Assembly (NCBI GenBank): GCA_937902395.1
Contig: CALGTV010000122.1
Coordinates: 1-13,205 of the forward strand
Direction: 5' to 3'
Length of the DNA stretch: 13,205 nucleotides
Origin: an uncultured Ruminococcus sp.
Lineage (GTDB): Bacteria; Bacillota; Clostridia; Oscillospirales; Ruminococcaceae
Positions within the stretch are counted from its first letter, which is position 1; every line of letters starts with the position of its first letter. The position numbers and the translations under genes are program-made. The notes under the pieces were generated by a model. It ran no database searches, was not told the DNA's origin, and worked only from the letters and a program-made list of their open reading frames with translations. Shown in pieces: positions 7,482 through 13,205 of the stretch.

Positions 7482-8208
7482 TATTATTCACCACCCTTTC
7501 GAATACTTCTTCAAGATTTGCCGCATTATAGCGCGCTTTCAACTCATCGGCAGTACCTGTTACATGGAGCTTTCCTTTGGAAATAATGCCCACACGGTCG
7601 GAAACAAACTCAATTTCAAGCATATTGTGAGAGCTTATAAGGAAAGACATTCCCTCCTCAGCGGCAAGCTTTTTTATCATCTTTCTGATTTCGATAGCGT
7701 TGAGAACATCAAGTCCGCTGGTTGGCTCATCGAGAATAGCCAGAGCAGGCTTTGTCATAACAGCACGGGAGAGAAGAAGCTTTCTTATCATACCGCGGCT
7801 GTATGAACCGATTTTATCGTTAAGTCTCTCTCCGAGACCGCACATTTTTTCAGCTCTTTCAATATAGCCGTTGATAGTGTCGATATCAGTCGAGAAAAGA
7901 CCTGCCATGAATCTCAGATATTTTTTACCTGTCATATTCTTGTATGCGCCTGCTTCGTCGGGAAGATAGGTGATACACTGGCGAACCTTTTCAGGCTCTT
8001 TGAGTACGCTGTGGCCATTTACAACAGCGTCTCCGTCTGTGGGTGTGAGCAGAGTTGAAATCATACGTATTGTTGTAGTCTTTCCTGCTCCGTTAGGTCC
8101 GATAAGAGCGAATATTTCGCCCTTTCCGATTTCAAAGGACACCTTGTTTGCGGCAAGTACTTTTGTGTACTGCTTGGACAGTCCTTTGACTTCAAGAACA
8201 TTTTCCAT
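7468..8208 (-). CDS. ABC transporter ATP-binding subunit (NatA-like)
   Basis: The energising subunit of the exporter, 246 residues. Walker A is GPNGAGKTT (37-45). The Q-loop region reads YLPDEAGAY (81-89). The signature is YSRGM (136-140) in place of LSGGQ, as is usual in this ABC-2 exporter branch. Walker B is ALAILDEPTSGLD (155-167), with Glu161 as the catalytic base, and the switch histidine is His194 (ISSHNMLE). These put it with NatA/CcmA-type ATPases of two-component exporters. An AAAGGGA ribosome binding site precedes the ATG. A small hairpin (GCTCC/GGAGC, 8224-8237) lies in the short leader. It is the first gene of the two-gene operon. Confidence 0.93.
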   Translation of the reverse strand: MENVLEVKGLSKQYTKVLAANKVSFEIGKGEIFALIGPNGAGKTTTIRMISTLLTPTDGDAVVNGHSVLKEPEKVRQCITYLPDEAGAYKNMTGKKYLRFMAGLFSTDIDTINGYIERAEKMCGLGERLNDKIGSYSRGMIRKLLLSRAVMTKPALAILDEPTSGLDVLNAIEIRKMIKKLAAEEGMSFLISSHNMLEIEFVSDRVGIISKGKLHVTGTADELKARYNAANLEEVFERVVNNNEVL

Positions 8209-8268
8209 AATTTTTCCCTTTCTGCTCCATAGGGAGCAATATCATTTACAGTTTTTGACTGCAAATTA

Positions 8269-8297
8269 ATTATACCACATTATCACAATAAAGTCAA
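8269..8297 (-). promoter_or_regulatory. SigA-type promoter of the ABC exporter operon
   Basis: On the minus strand, TTGACT (8292-8297) and TATAAT (8269-8274) are separated by exactly 17 bases, a near-perfect vegetative promoter. Transcription should start near 8262, about 54 bases ahead of the ATPase start codon. Confidence 0.82.
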
Positions 8298-8317
8298 TCA
8301 TTTCTAACATATTGAAA

Positions 8318-8346
8318 ATATAAATTAAGGCGGCAAAACTGCCGCC
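8318..8346 (-). terminator. Intrinsic terminator after the rnr-lipoprotein unit
   Basis: GGCGGCA (8329-8335) and TGCCGCC (8340-8346) form a 7-bp GC-rich stem with a 4-base loop. Reading on the minus strand, a T/A-rich tail (TTAATTTATATTTTC) follows. It lies about 85 bases after the lipoprotein stop codon and just ahead of the ABC operon promoter, so it separates the two minus-strand units. Confidence 0.7.
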
Positions 8347-8354
8347 AAAGTATG

Positions 8355-8400
8355 TTGAAAAAGTCGTTATTTCAATGTGGACCGCCAAAGGCGGCCCCTA
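8355..8400. repeat. Palindromic intergenic element
   Basis: Two nested symmetries lie here. TTGAAA (8355-8360) mirrors TTTCAA (8370-8375). CCGCC-AAA-GGCGG (8382-8394) extends outwards through one A-C mismatch to GG/CC (8379-8397). The minus-strand text around it (TAGGGGCCGCCTTTGGCGG) has the look of dispersed GC-rich palindromes seen between genes in Ruminococcaceae genomes. Only one full copy is in the window, so repeat status is an inference. The nearby terminator shares the TTTGGCGG core. Confidence 0.45.
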
Positions 8401-8429
8401 CGAAAAATAGCATAAAATATACCTTTTTG

Positions 8430-9182
8430 TCAATACGGCAATTTAAACTCGCTTACGCGCCATGTTCCGTTGGATTCCCTGACAATCACGAATTCCGTTT
8501 CCTTTATATATGACTCAATGCCGAAATTTTCGCCATTATAGTAGCTGACAACCTTAAAACGAATCTCTCCGTCACTCCGTCCTGTGATTTCCGTTATCTC
8601 AGAACTTTCATAGAAAATATCTGAGCCTCTTGCACCGTTAAGACAATATACTCTGCCGTCCTTTTCTCTGAAAAGCTCATCAAGGGTATCTTCATAACTT
8701 TCGCTGAAAACGCGGTGGAAATCAGCACGAACATCATCAAGGGAATTTATACCCTCATCTGTTACCAAACAGTACTGCCAATCGTATTCATTAGTGATAT
8801 ACTCCGATGTATCAAGGGAATAGGGCGAACCTACGGTGAATTTCCACTCTGTTTCGCAGGCTTTCTCAAATAAAACCTGCGCTGCCGCTATAACCTCATC
8901 GTCCAGCTTTTCCTCAAATTCGGGGTCATCTTCTGGGAATGTGAGTCCCTCAGATGTTTCAGCTGTTGTCTCTGTCTCAGTGGAATTTTCGGCTGCCGTG
9001 GTTGATACCGTGGTTTCCGCTGATTCTTCGGCTTTTGTTGTGATTTCGATGTTTTCCATATCTGCCGCATCAGTCACCGCAGGAGAAACGGGGGATTCCA
9101 CACTTTCCGTGTCTTTTTTATTGCCACAAGCCGTTGCAGACAACATAAGTACCGCCGCAAATAATGCTGTTATTCGTCTCAT
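8430..9182 (-). CDS. Lipoprotein with IseA-like (DL-endopeptidase inhibitor family) C-terminal domain
   Basis: A predicted exported lipoprotein of 250 residues. The N-terminus has MRR, a hydrophobic core and SATAC, with Cys19 as the likely lipidated residue; the lipobox is imperfect because Ala is at -3. A Ser/Thr/Glu-rich linker (about 22-82) follows, typical of surface lipoproteins. The folded part (about 92-250) has features I associate with the IseA/YoeB family: an FxVGSPYSLDTSEYI segment (115-129), DGRVYCLNGARGSD (175-188), and a terminal GTWRVSEFKLP. IseA proteins inhibit cell-wall DL-endopeptidases in Bacillus, so a wall-associated role is inferred, not shown. The ATG at 9180-9182 is preferred over a TTG one codon earlier. 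It lies 7 bases after AGGAGG and overlaps the rnr stop as TGATG, so translation is probably coupled to rnr. Confidence 0.8.
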   Translation of the reverse strand: MRRITALFAAVLMLSATACGNKKDTESVESPVSPAVTDAADMENIEITTKAEESAETTVSTTAAENSTETETTAETSEGLTFPEDDPEFEEKLDDEVIAAAQVLFEKACETEWKFTVGSPYSLDTSEYITNEYDWQYCLVTDEGINSLDDVRADFHRVFSESYEDTLDELFREKDGRVYCLNGARGSDIFYESSEITEITGRSDGEIRFKVVSYYNGENFGIESYIKETEFVIVRESNGTWRVSEFKLPY

Positions 9183-11332
9183 CAAAGTTCCTCCTCGTCA
9201 ATCACAAAATCAACAGTACCCTCGCTGACGTTTACCGCCGCGCAGAGTACCTGAACAGTATCGCCCAATTCGTAGGAAACTCCGCTGAATTTCTCCGTAA
9301 GTGCCACGGGCTCGCTGTAGTCATATTCGCCCTCAGGGAGCGTTCTGATGTGTACAAGTCCCTCTACAGAATTCGGAAGCTGTGCATAAAATCCGAACTC
9401 AGCAACGCTTGAAATCTTAGCTGTAAAGCTTTCGCCGATGTGCTGTTTCATATATTCTGCCTTGTAACAGTCCTCGCAGTCGCGCTCCGCAGATACAGCA
9501 CGTATTTCCGCGGATGTAGCGGCTTCGGCGGCATTTACCGCAAATCCGCTGTAACGCTTGCTGAGCCATTTTTCGTCATATCCTGCAAGAATGTCTGTTA
9601 TTATACGGTGTATTGCAAGGTCTGAATAACGTCTTATAGGCGATGTGAAATGTGCGTAATCCTCCAGAACAAGTCCGAAATGTCCGAGAGGTTCTTCCGA
9701 ATACTTAGCCTTAGCCATGGAGCGCAGTACCATCATATTCACCGCCTCATACTTATCCGTACCCCTTGAATTTTCCAGAATAGCCGCCGCATGAGCAGGC
9801 TTGAACTCCTTAAAATGCGGATATTCCACATTCAGCTTTGTCAGCATTTCGCACAATGACGCTGTTTTCTCCTCGGGAGGTGCTTCGTGTATACGATACA
9901 CAAAGGGAACTTTTTTCTCACGGGCAAGCTTTGCCGCCGCCTCGTTGGCGCAGAGCATGAATTCCTCGATAATACGCTCAGATTTGCCTCTTTCTCGGGG
10001 TACAACATCACAGCAAACACCATTTTCGTTGATTACAAGCTTGCTTTCAATTGTTTCAAGTTCGGGCGCATGACGCTGTTTTTTGCGCTCAATAAGAATA
10101 TCCGCCAACTGATTTATAAGTGGGATTTCCTTTTCAACACAGACATATTTTGCCTTTATACCGTCGTCTGCACTGCCGTCAAGGATTTTGTTTATCTCCG
10201 AATATACACCTTTAACTCTTGAACGAATCACAGATTTGCAGAAACGATATGAAATCATTTCACCGTCCTCGCCCAGTTCCATAAATGCGGAAAGAGTGAG
10301 CCTGTCCTCGTCGGGATTAAGAGAGCATATGCCGTTGGAAAGCTCTTTCGGAAGCATGGGAACAACCTTATCGGCGTAGTACACGCTTGTACCACGGCGC
10401 ATAGCCTCCTTATCAAGCGCGCTGTTGCCACGCACGTAATGGGAAACGTCAGCAATATGAACGCCCAGAAGCCAGCCTTTTTCCGTTTTTTCCACGGAAA
10501 TCGCATCGTCAAGGTCCTTGGATTCACTGCTGTCAATGGTAAATATGGGAAGATGTCTTAAATCCTCGCGGTTGTTGAAGCAGTATTCCTGCACACCGCC
10601 CTCAGATATCCTGTAAGCCTCGCGCAGTGATTCATCAGAAAATTCCGTGATGATACCACTTGCAGTTATTATGGATTCGGCACAGGAAGCGGCAAGCTCC
10701 GCACTGCCGAATACTGACACTATTTTCACCTTATGCTCTGCGTGCCGCCTGCCGCGGTATACGATTTCTGCAAGCACCTTATCGCCCTCAACAAAAGGAA
10801 CACTTTCTCCCTTTGAAATAATCATATGATTTCTTGACGCTATATCTGGCACGAGATACAGCGCACCCTCAGCATACTCAATAACGCCTGTAAGGGTACT
10901 GCTTCCAAAGCTGAGGATATCAATTACTTCTCCCTCAGGCTCTCCTGAACGTGAGGGAATATCCGTAATAAGCACGCGGTCACGGGGCATTGCGCCCATC
11001 ATGCACTTGCCGGGGATAAAATATTCCGTACCATCCTCAGTTACAGCAAAGCCGAATGTACGGCTAAGACGTGTAATCTCAGCGGCTTTGAATCCCATGC
11101 GGGAACATAGAGCAACTTTCATGCCCTTGCGGACAGTAACAATACCCTCGTCGCGAAGCTCAGTAAAAGCCTGCACAAAATTTTCTCTGCCCGATTTCTT
11201 TGTACGGCATTTCGTTTCAAGCTCATTCAGGGGAATGAGCCTTTTTCCTGTATTGAGATAGGTTACAATTTTATTTTTATAGCTTTCAACTGTAACCTTA
11301 TCCTTTGAATTCTTTTTATTTTTTTCTGCCAT
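9182..11332 (-). CDS. rnr: Ribonuclease R (RNB-family 3'-5' exoribonuclease)
   Basis: A processive hydrolytic 3'-5' exoribonuclease that degrades structured RNA, acting in mRNA decay and RNA quality control in the cytoplasm. Domains over 716 residues: basic N-terminus, winged-helix RNase B/R N-terminal domain (about 15-76), two cold-shock OB folds (about 82-145 and 148-207), RNB catalytic domain (about 250-585), and S1 domain (about 632-712). The metal-binding aspartates are present (IDSSESKDLDD: Asp267, Asp273, Asp275, Asp276), as are HIADVSHYV and the FTSPIRRYSDL motif with Arg567/Arg568. An AAGGAGA site sits 6 bases before the ATG. secG lies upstream, a Firmicutes-wide neighbour, but a terminator separates the two. 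The usual next gene smpB is absent and a lipoprotein gene takes its place. Confidence 0.95.
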   Translation of the reverse strand: MAEKNKKNSKDKVTVESYKNKIVTYLNTGKRLIPLNELETKCRTKKSGRENFVQAFTELRDEGIVTVRKGMKVALCSRMGFKAAEITRLSRTFGFAVTEDGTEYFIPGKCMMGAMPRDRVLITDIPSRSGEPEGEVIDILSFGSSTLTGVIEYAEGALYLVPDIASRNHMIISKGESVPFVEGDKVLAEIVYRGRRHAEHKVKIVSVFGSAELAASCAESIITASGIITEFSDESLREAYRISEGGVQEYCFNNREDLRHLPIFTIDSSESKDLDDAISVEKTEKGWLLGVHIADVSHYVRGNSALDKEAMRRGTSVYYADKVVPMLPKELSNGICSLNPDEDRLTLSAFMELGEDGEMISYRFCKSVIRSRVKGVYSEINKILDGSADDGIKAKYVCVEKEIPLINQLADILIERKKQRHAPELETIESKLVINENGVCCDVVPRERGKSERIIEEFMLCANEAAAKLAREKKVPFVYRIHEAPPEEKTASLCEMLTKLNVEYPHFKEFKPAHAAAILENSRGTDKYEAVNMMVLRSMAKAKYSEEPLGHFGLVLEDYAHFTSPIRRYSDLAIHRIITDILAGYDEKWLSKRYSGFAVNAAEAATSAEIRAVSAERDCEDCYKAEYMKQHIGESFTAKISSVAEFGFYAQLPNSVEGLVHIRTLPEGEYDYSEPVALTEKFSGVSYELGDTVQVLCAAVNVSEGTVDFVIDEEEL

Positions 11333-11350
11333 TTAATTTCTCCTTTTAAT

Positions 11351-11378
11351 TAAAGCCATTAGCCGTTAGCCTTTAGCT
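11351..11378 (-). repeat. Heptanucleotide tandem repeat in the rnr leader
   Basis: On the minus strand the leader carries three consecutive 7-base units, GCTAAAG, GCTAACG and GCTAATG, followed by a degenerate fourth unit GCTTTAA. It ends about 18 bases before the rnr start codon and just ahead of the ribosome binding site. It encodes nothing visible. Confidence 0.6.
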
Positions 11379-11381
11379 TGA

Positions 11382-11414
11382 TTACCAATAATTATCACAA
11401 AAAGCTATTGGTAA
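11382..11414 (-). promoter_or_regulatory. Putative extended -10 promoter of rnr inside an inverted repeat
   Basis: On the minus strand TGTGATAAT (11391-11399) matches an extended -10 element (TGn plus GATAAT). No well-spaced -35 is seen; TTGAGA lies 20 bases from the -10. Perfect 9-bp arms flank it: TTACCAATA (11382-11390) and TATTGGTAA (11406-11414), 15 bases apart. The arms would cover the -10 spacer side and the likely start of transcription, a layout suited to an operator. Both promoter and operator are inferences. Confidence 0.4.
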
Positions 11415-11440
11415 ATTCTCAACTATTAAAGGGGGTCCCT

Positions 11441-11473
11441 AAATAAAAATCCCCATGACACAAAGTCACGGGG
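11441..11473 (-). terminator. Intrinsic terminator of secG
   Basis: Read on the minus strand, CCCCGTGAC pairs with GTCATGGGG through nine pairs including one G-U, around a 5-base loop. ATTTTTATTT follows as the U-tract. It begins 8 bases after the secG stop codon, so most secG transcripts should end before rnr. Confidence 0.85.
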
Positions 11474-11481
11474 CGATTTCA

Positions 11482-11742
11482 TTACTTATCGGTAAAAATC
11501 GGGATAATATTAACTGCAAGTGTAACAATAAAGAGAATTATACCTGCTGTTCTTGTTATCTTAGCGAGAACTGCCTCACGGCTTCTGCCCTCATTTTTTC
11601 CGTAGAACGAATCTGAACTTGCACCTGTAAAAGCAGATGTCATACTGTCCTGAGACTTTGATTCCTGTGCGAGACATAGAATAATGATTGCGATACAAGC
11701 AACGAGGAGAACAGCTCCTCCGATAGTTTCAACAATACCCAT
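11482..11742 (-). CDS. secG: Preprotein translocase subunit SecG
   Basis: A small inner-membrane subunit of the SecYEG channel that assists SecA-driven protein export. The 86 residues give two membrane helices (about 6-25 and 64-82). The conserved loop between them reads QESKSQDSMTSAFTGASSD and then SFYGKNEGRSREAVL, matching the SecG pattern in order and length. A GGAGGT ribosome binding site precedes the ATG by 7 bases. It has its own promoter upstream and a strong terminator directly after. Confidence 0.93.
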   Translation of the reverse strand: MGIVETIGGAVLLVACIAIIILCLAQESKSQDSMTSAFTGASSDSFYGKNEGRSREAVLAKITRTAGIILFIVTLAVNIIPIFTDK

Positions 11743-11821
11743 GATAAACCTCCGTAAATTTCATCAATATTTGTCAGCGATTGGCGCGCACCAAACCGCA
11801 CTACATTCAATTAGCTTATTA

Positions 11822-11850
11822 ATTATAACACATACCGCAGAATTTTGCAA
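11822..11850 (-). promoter_or_regulatory. SigA-type promoter of secG
   Basis: On the minus strand, TTGCAA (11845-11850) and TATAAT (11822-11827) are spaced by 17 bases. Transcription would start near 11815, giving a leader of about 70 bases. It faces away from the yabP promoter in the 222-base divergent region, which otherwise holds no gene. Confidence 0.8.
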
Positions 11851-11895
11851 GGGTTTTCCCGAAAAATCCCCGAAAATTTTTTCATCATTTTTTGT

Positions 11896-11924
11896 GCATA
11901 TGTTACAATTTCTCAGCATATATA
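11896..11924 (+). promoter_or_regulatory. Putative SigE (sporulation mother cell) promoter of yabP-yabQ
   Basis: GCATATG (11896-11902) and CATATATA (11917-11924), separated by 14 bases, resemble the SigE consensus (KMATATT, 14 bases, CATACANT) with one mismatch in the first element and two in the second. It lies about 40 bases ahead of yabP. A TATAAT also occurs at 11923-11928 but has no convincing -35 element at the right distance. Confidence 0.5.
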
Positions 11925-11964
11925 TAATCATGGAAATTTTTACCGCAAATAAACGGAGGATTTT

Positions 11965-12255
11965 ATGAAGGACAAGAATATTTTATCACAAACGAAAACA
12001 AATCATTCAGTAATTATGGAAAACCGTCGTACAATGACTATTTCAGGAATCACCGACGTTGACAGCTTCGATGAAAAGGTCATATGCCTTTATACTCAGC
12101 TTGGAGAACTCACAATAAAGGGCAGGGAGCTGCACATTGATTCTATGAGCGTTGAAACAGGGGATATGGTCATAACAGGCGATATATGGTCGGCGGTATA
12201 CGGCGACCGCGATAAAAAGAGTCCTGTATCAGCATTGGGGAGACTTTTCAGATGA
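11965..12255 (+). CDS. yabP: Sporulation protein YabP
   Basis: A small mother-cell sporulation protein of the YabP/YqfC family, 96 residues. It is recognised from HSVIMENRRTMTISGITDV (14-32), the following SFDE, the GELTIKGRELHID block (47-59) and the small beta-rich fold. In Bacillus subtilis yabP sits with yabQ and divIC, and that order is kept here. Its biochemical role is not established. GGAGG lies 5 bases before the ATG. The stop codon overlaps the start of yabQ by 4 bases (ATGA), so the two are translated together. Confidence 0.92.
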   Translation: MKDKNILSQTKTNHSVIMENRRTMTISGITDVDSFDEKVICLYTQLGELTIKGRELHIDSMSVETGDMVITGDIWSAVYGDRDKKSPVSALGRLFR

Positions 12256-12707
12256 TTGTACCTGAAACCTTTTTTTCCACAAGTGAAGAACTGCGGCTGT
12301 TTTTCCTCTCCTGTGCCGCCGGTGCTGTTTTCGGCATATATTACGACTTTTTCCGTACTCTGCGACTTACTATTCCCCACCACAGCTTTTTCGTTTTTGC
12401 AGAGGACATAATTTTTCTTGCTACATACGGCATATTCCTCTCGTCCTTTGCCTCAGCAGAGGCAAGGGGAGAACTGCGCGGCTATTACGTCATCGGAGGA
12501 ATCATCGGTTTTACGCTGTATTTCTTTACTATAGGAAGATTTGTCATGCGATTCATGGGGAAAATTCTGTCCATATCAAAAGGCATTTTAAACACATTGC
12601 TTAAACCGATATTCAAATTATGGAGTAAAATTGTAGAAATCACCAAAAACGCTGTTAAATCAGCTAAAAATTCAGCTTCACCCTTGCAAAACAATGATGA
12701 AATGTAG
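12252..12707 (+). CDS. yabQ: Spore cortex biosynthesis protein YabQ
   Basis: A predicted membrane protein of 151 residues, required for spore cortex formation in Bacillus subtilis and located in the outer forespore membrane there. Three hydrophobic segments are visible (about 14-32, 46-66, 78-98). The family motif GIYYDFFRTLR (28-38) and an acidic pair in the second segment (Glu51-Asp52) are present. A lysine-rich amphipathic tail follows. The start overlaps the yabP stop and has GGGGAG about 9 bases upstream. The end of the gene contains the divIC promoter. Confidence 0.92.
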   Translation: MIVPETFFSTSEELRLFFLSCAAGAVFGIYYDFFRTLRLTIPHHSFFVFAEDIIFLATYGIFLSSFASAEARGELRGYYVIGGIIGFTLYFFTIGRFVMRFMGKILSISKGILNTLLKPIFKLWSKIVEITKNAVKSAKNSASPLQNNDEM

Positions 12708-12713
12708 TATAAT
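12684..12713 (+). promoter_or_regulatory. SigA-type promoter of divIC overlapping the yabQ 3' end
   Basis: TTGCAA (12684-12689) and TATAAT (12708-12713) are 18 bases apart. The -35 lies within the last yabQ codons and the -10 starts directly after its stop codon. Transcription should start near 12720, about 29 bases before divIC. This would give vegetative expression of divIC independent of the sporulation genes upstream. Confidence 0.72.
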
Positions 12714-12748
12714 ATTTAGTATATATTAAGTAGAAAGTATGTGAATTA

Positions 12749-13084
12749 ATGGCTGCGGAAAAACAGATCAAAAGCAAAAAAAATAACAAACAGAATAAGC
12801 AAAAAAAAGGTCTGTTTAACCGCGGACTTTCAAAGCTTGCGGCAGCGGCAGTAATCATAGGCTGTGTGGCTCTTGTGATATCCACCGAAACCGATTGCAG
12901 CAATAAGGAAGCAGAGCTTGATACAATTCAGGCTCAGATTGATGCGTATAAAATAGAAAACGCAGAGCTCCAGCGCACTCTTGAAAGCGACGATTTTTCC
13001 GCATATATGGAGCGTATCGCCCTTGAAGAAAGAGGCTATGCGTATCCCGATGAACGAAGATTCTACGATACCTCACGGGATTGA
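12749..13084 (+). CDS. divIC: Septum formation initiator family protein (DivIC/FtsL-like)
   Basis: A bitopic membrane protein of the divisome that pairs with FtsL and DivIB (FtsQ) at the septum. The 111 residues have a highly basic cytoplasmic N-terminus (1-27), one membrane helix (about 28-46), a coiled-coil segment (about 52-79) and the family C-terminal motif YMERIALEERGYAYPDE (86-102). Position after yabQ matches Bacillus divIC, which favours that name over FtsL. The ribosome binding site is weak: only AGAAAG is seen, about 11 bases before the ATG. No other in-frame start is available because a stop codon lies just upstream. Confidence 0.88.
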   Translation: MAAEKQIKSKKNNKQNKQKKGLFNRGLSKLAAAAVIIGCVALVISTETDCSNKEAELDTIQAQIDAYKIENAELQRTLESDDFSAYMERIALEERGYAYPDERRFYDTSRD

Positions 13085-13172
13085 CAGTACAGATTGGCAG
13101 AGACAGGAACAAAAGAACAATATTTAAGGATAATATTTGAGATTGTCGAAAAACTATAAATAAAATGGGATT

Positions 13173-13193
13173 CTAAAGGGCGAAGCCCTTTAG
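13173..13193. repeat. Perfect 9-bp hairpin after divIC
   Basis: CTAAAGGGC (13173-13181), loop GAA and GCCCTTTAG (13185-13193) form a perfect stem. On the plus strand no U-tract follows (CAGAGTCCAGAG), so it is a poor intrinsic terminator for divIC. On the minus strand a T-rich stretch follows a few bases later (CCCATTTTATTTATAG), so it may end a gene to the right of the window. It could also be a copy of a dispersed palindrome. The rest of 13085-13205 shows no gene. Confidence 0.55.
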
Positions 13194-13205
13194 CAGAGTC
13201 CAGAG

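Noticed and set aside
7789..7803. The ABC ATPase has YSRGM where LSGGQ is expected, which could suggest a defective enzyme.
   Set aside because: YSxGM-type signatures are usual in NatA/ABC-2 exporter ATPases, and the Walker A, Walker B and switch histidine residues are intact.

Overview
The window reads as a chromosomal core segment of a low-to-medium GC, potentially endospore-forming member of the Clostridia. The best guess is Ruminococcus or a near relative in the Oscillospiraceae. Three things suggest this: the yabP-yabQ-divIC sporulation/division cluster, a SecG-RNase R neighbourhood, and a short MetH without an activation domain beside a Ser/Thr/Glu-rich lipoprotein. Gene density is high. 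I see no phage, transposase, CRISPR array, rRNA or tRNA gene.

Layout. (1) Positions 141-4071, minus strand: an operon pheA (chorismate mutase/prephenate dehydratase) - metH (cobalamin-dependent methionine synthase lacking the reactivation domain) - a small unrecognised membrane-anchored protein with a helix-turn-helix-like tail. It has a consensus promoter at 4043-4071 and a perfect 12-bp terminator hairpin at 141-167. (2) Positions 4149-6160, plus strand: a Na+/phosphate symporter-family protein fused to PhoU-like repeats, with its own promoter and a terminator shared with the convergent operon. (3) Positions 6156-8297, minus strand: a two-gene NatA/NatB-like ABC exporter whose coding regions overlap by 14 bp, with a consensus promoter. 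(4) Positions 8329-11742, minus strand: secG, a terminator, then rnr (RNase R) overlapping by one base a lipoprotein gene whose C-terminal domain resembles the IseA (DL-endopeptidase inhibitor) family. A promoter-like site flanked by a 9-bp inverted repeat lies ahead of rnr. (5) Positions 11896-13084, plus strand: yabP and yabQ (spore cortex/mother-cell proteins) behind a SigE-like promoter, then divIC (septum formation initiator) with its own vegetative-type promoter overlapping the end of yabQ. (6) Positions 13085-13205: non-coding, with a perfect 9-bp hairpin.

Most genes are conserved housekeeping genes and the overall picture is ordinary. The less ordinary parts are the membrane-tethered HTH-like protein ending the pheA-metH operon, the coupling of RNase R to an IseA-like lipoprotein, the inverted repeat around the putative rnr promoter, a heptanucleotide repeat in the rnr leader, GC-rich palindromic intergenic elements, and unusual residues in PheA active-site motifs. 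I see no clear evidence of a wholly new multi-gene system. All assignments come from reading the sequence by eye, with no database search.
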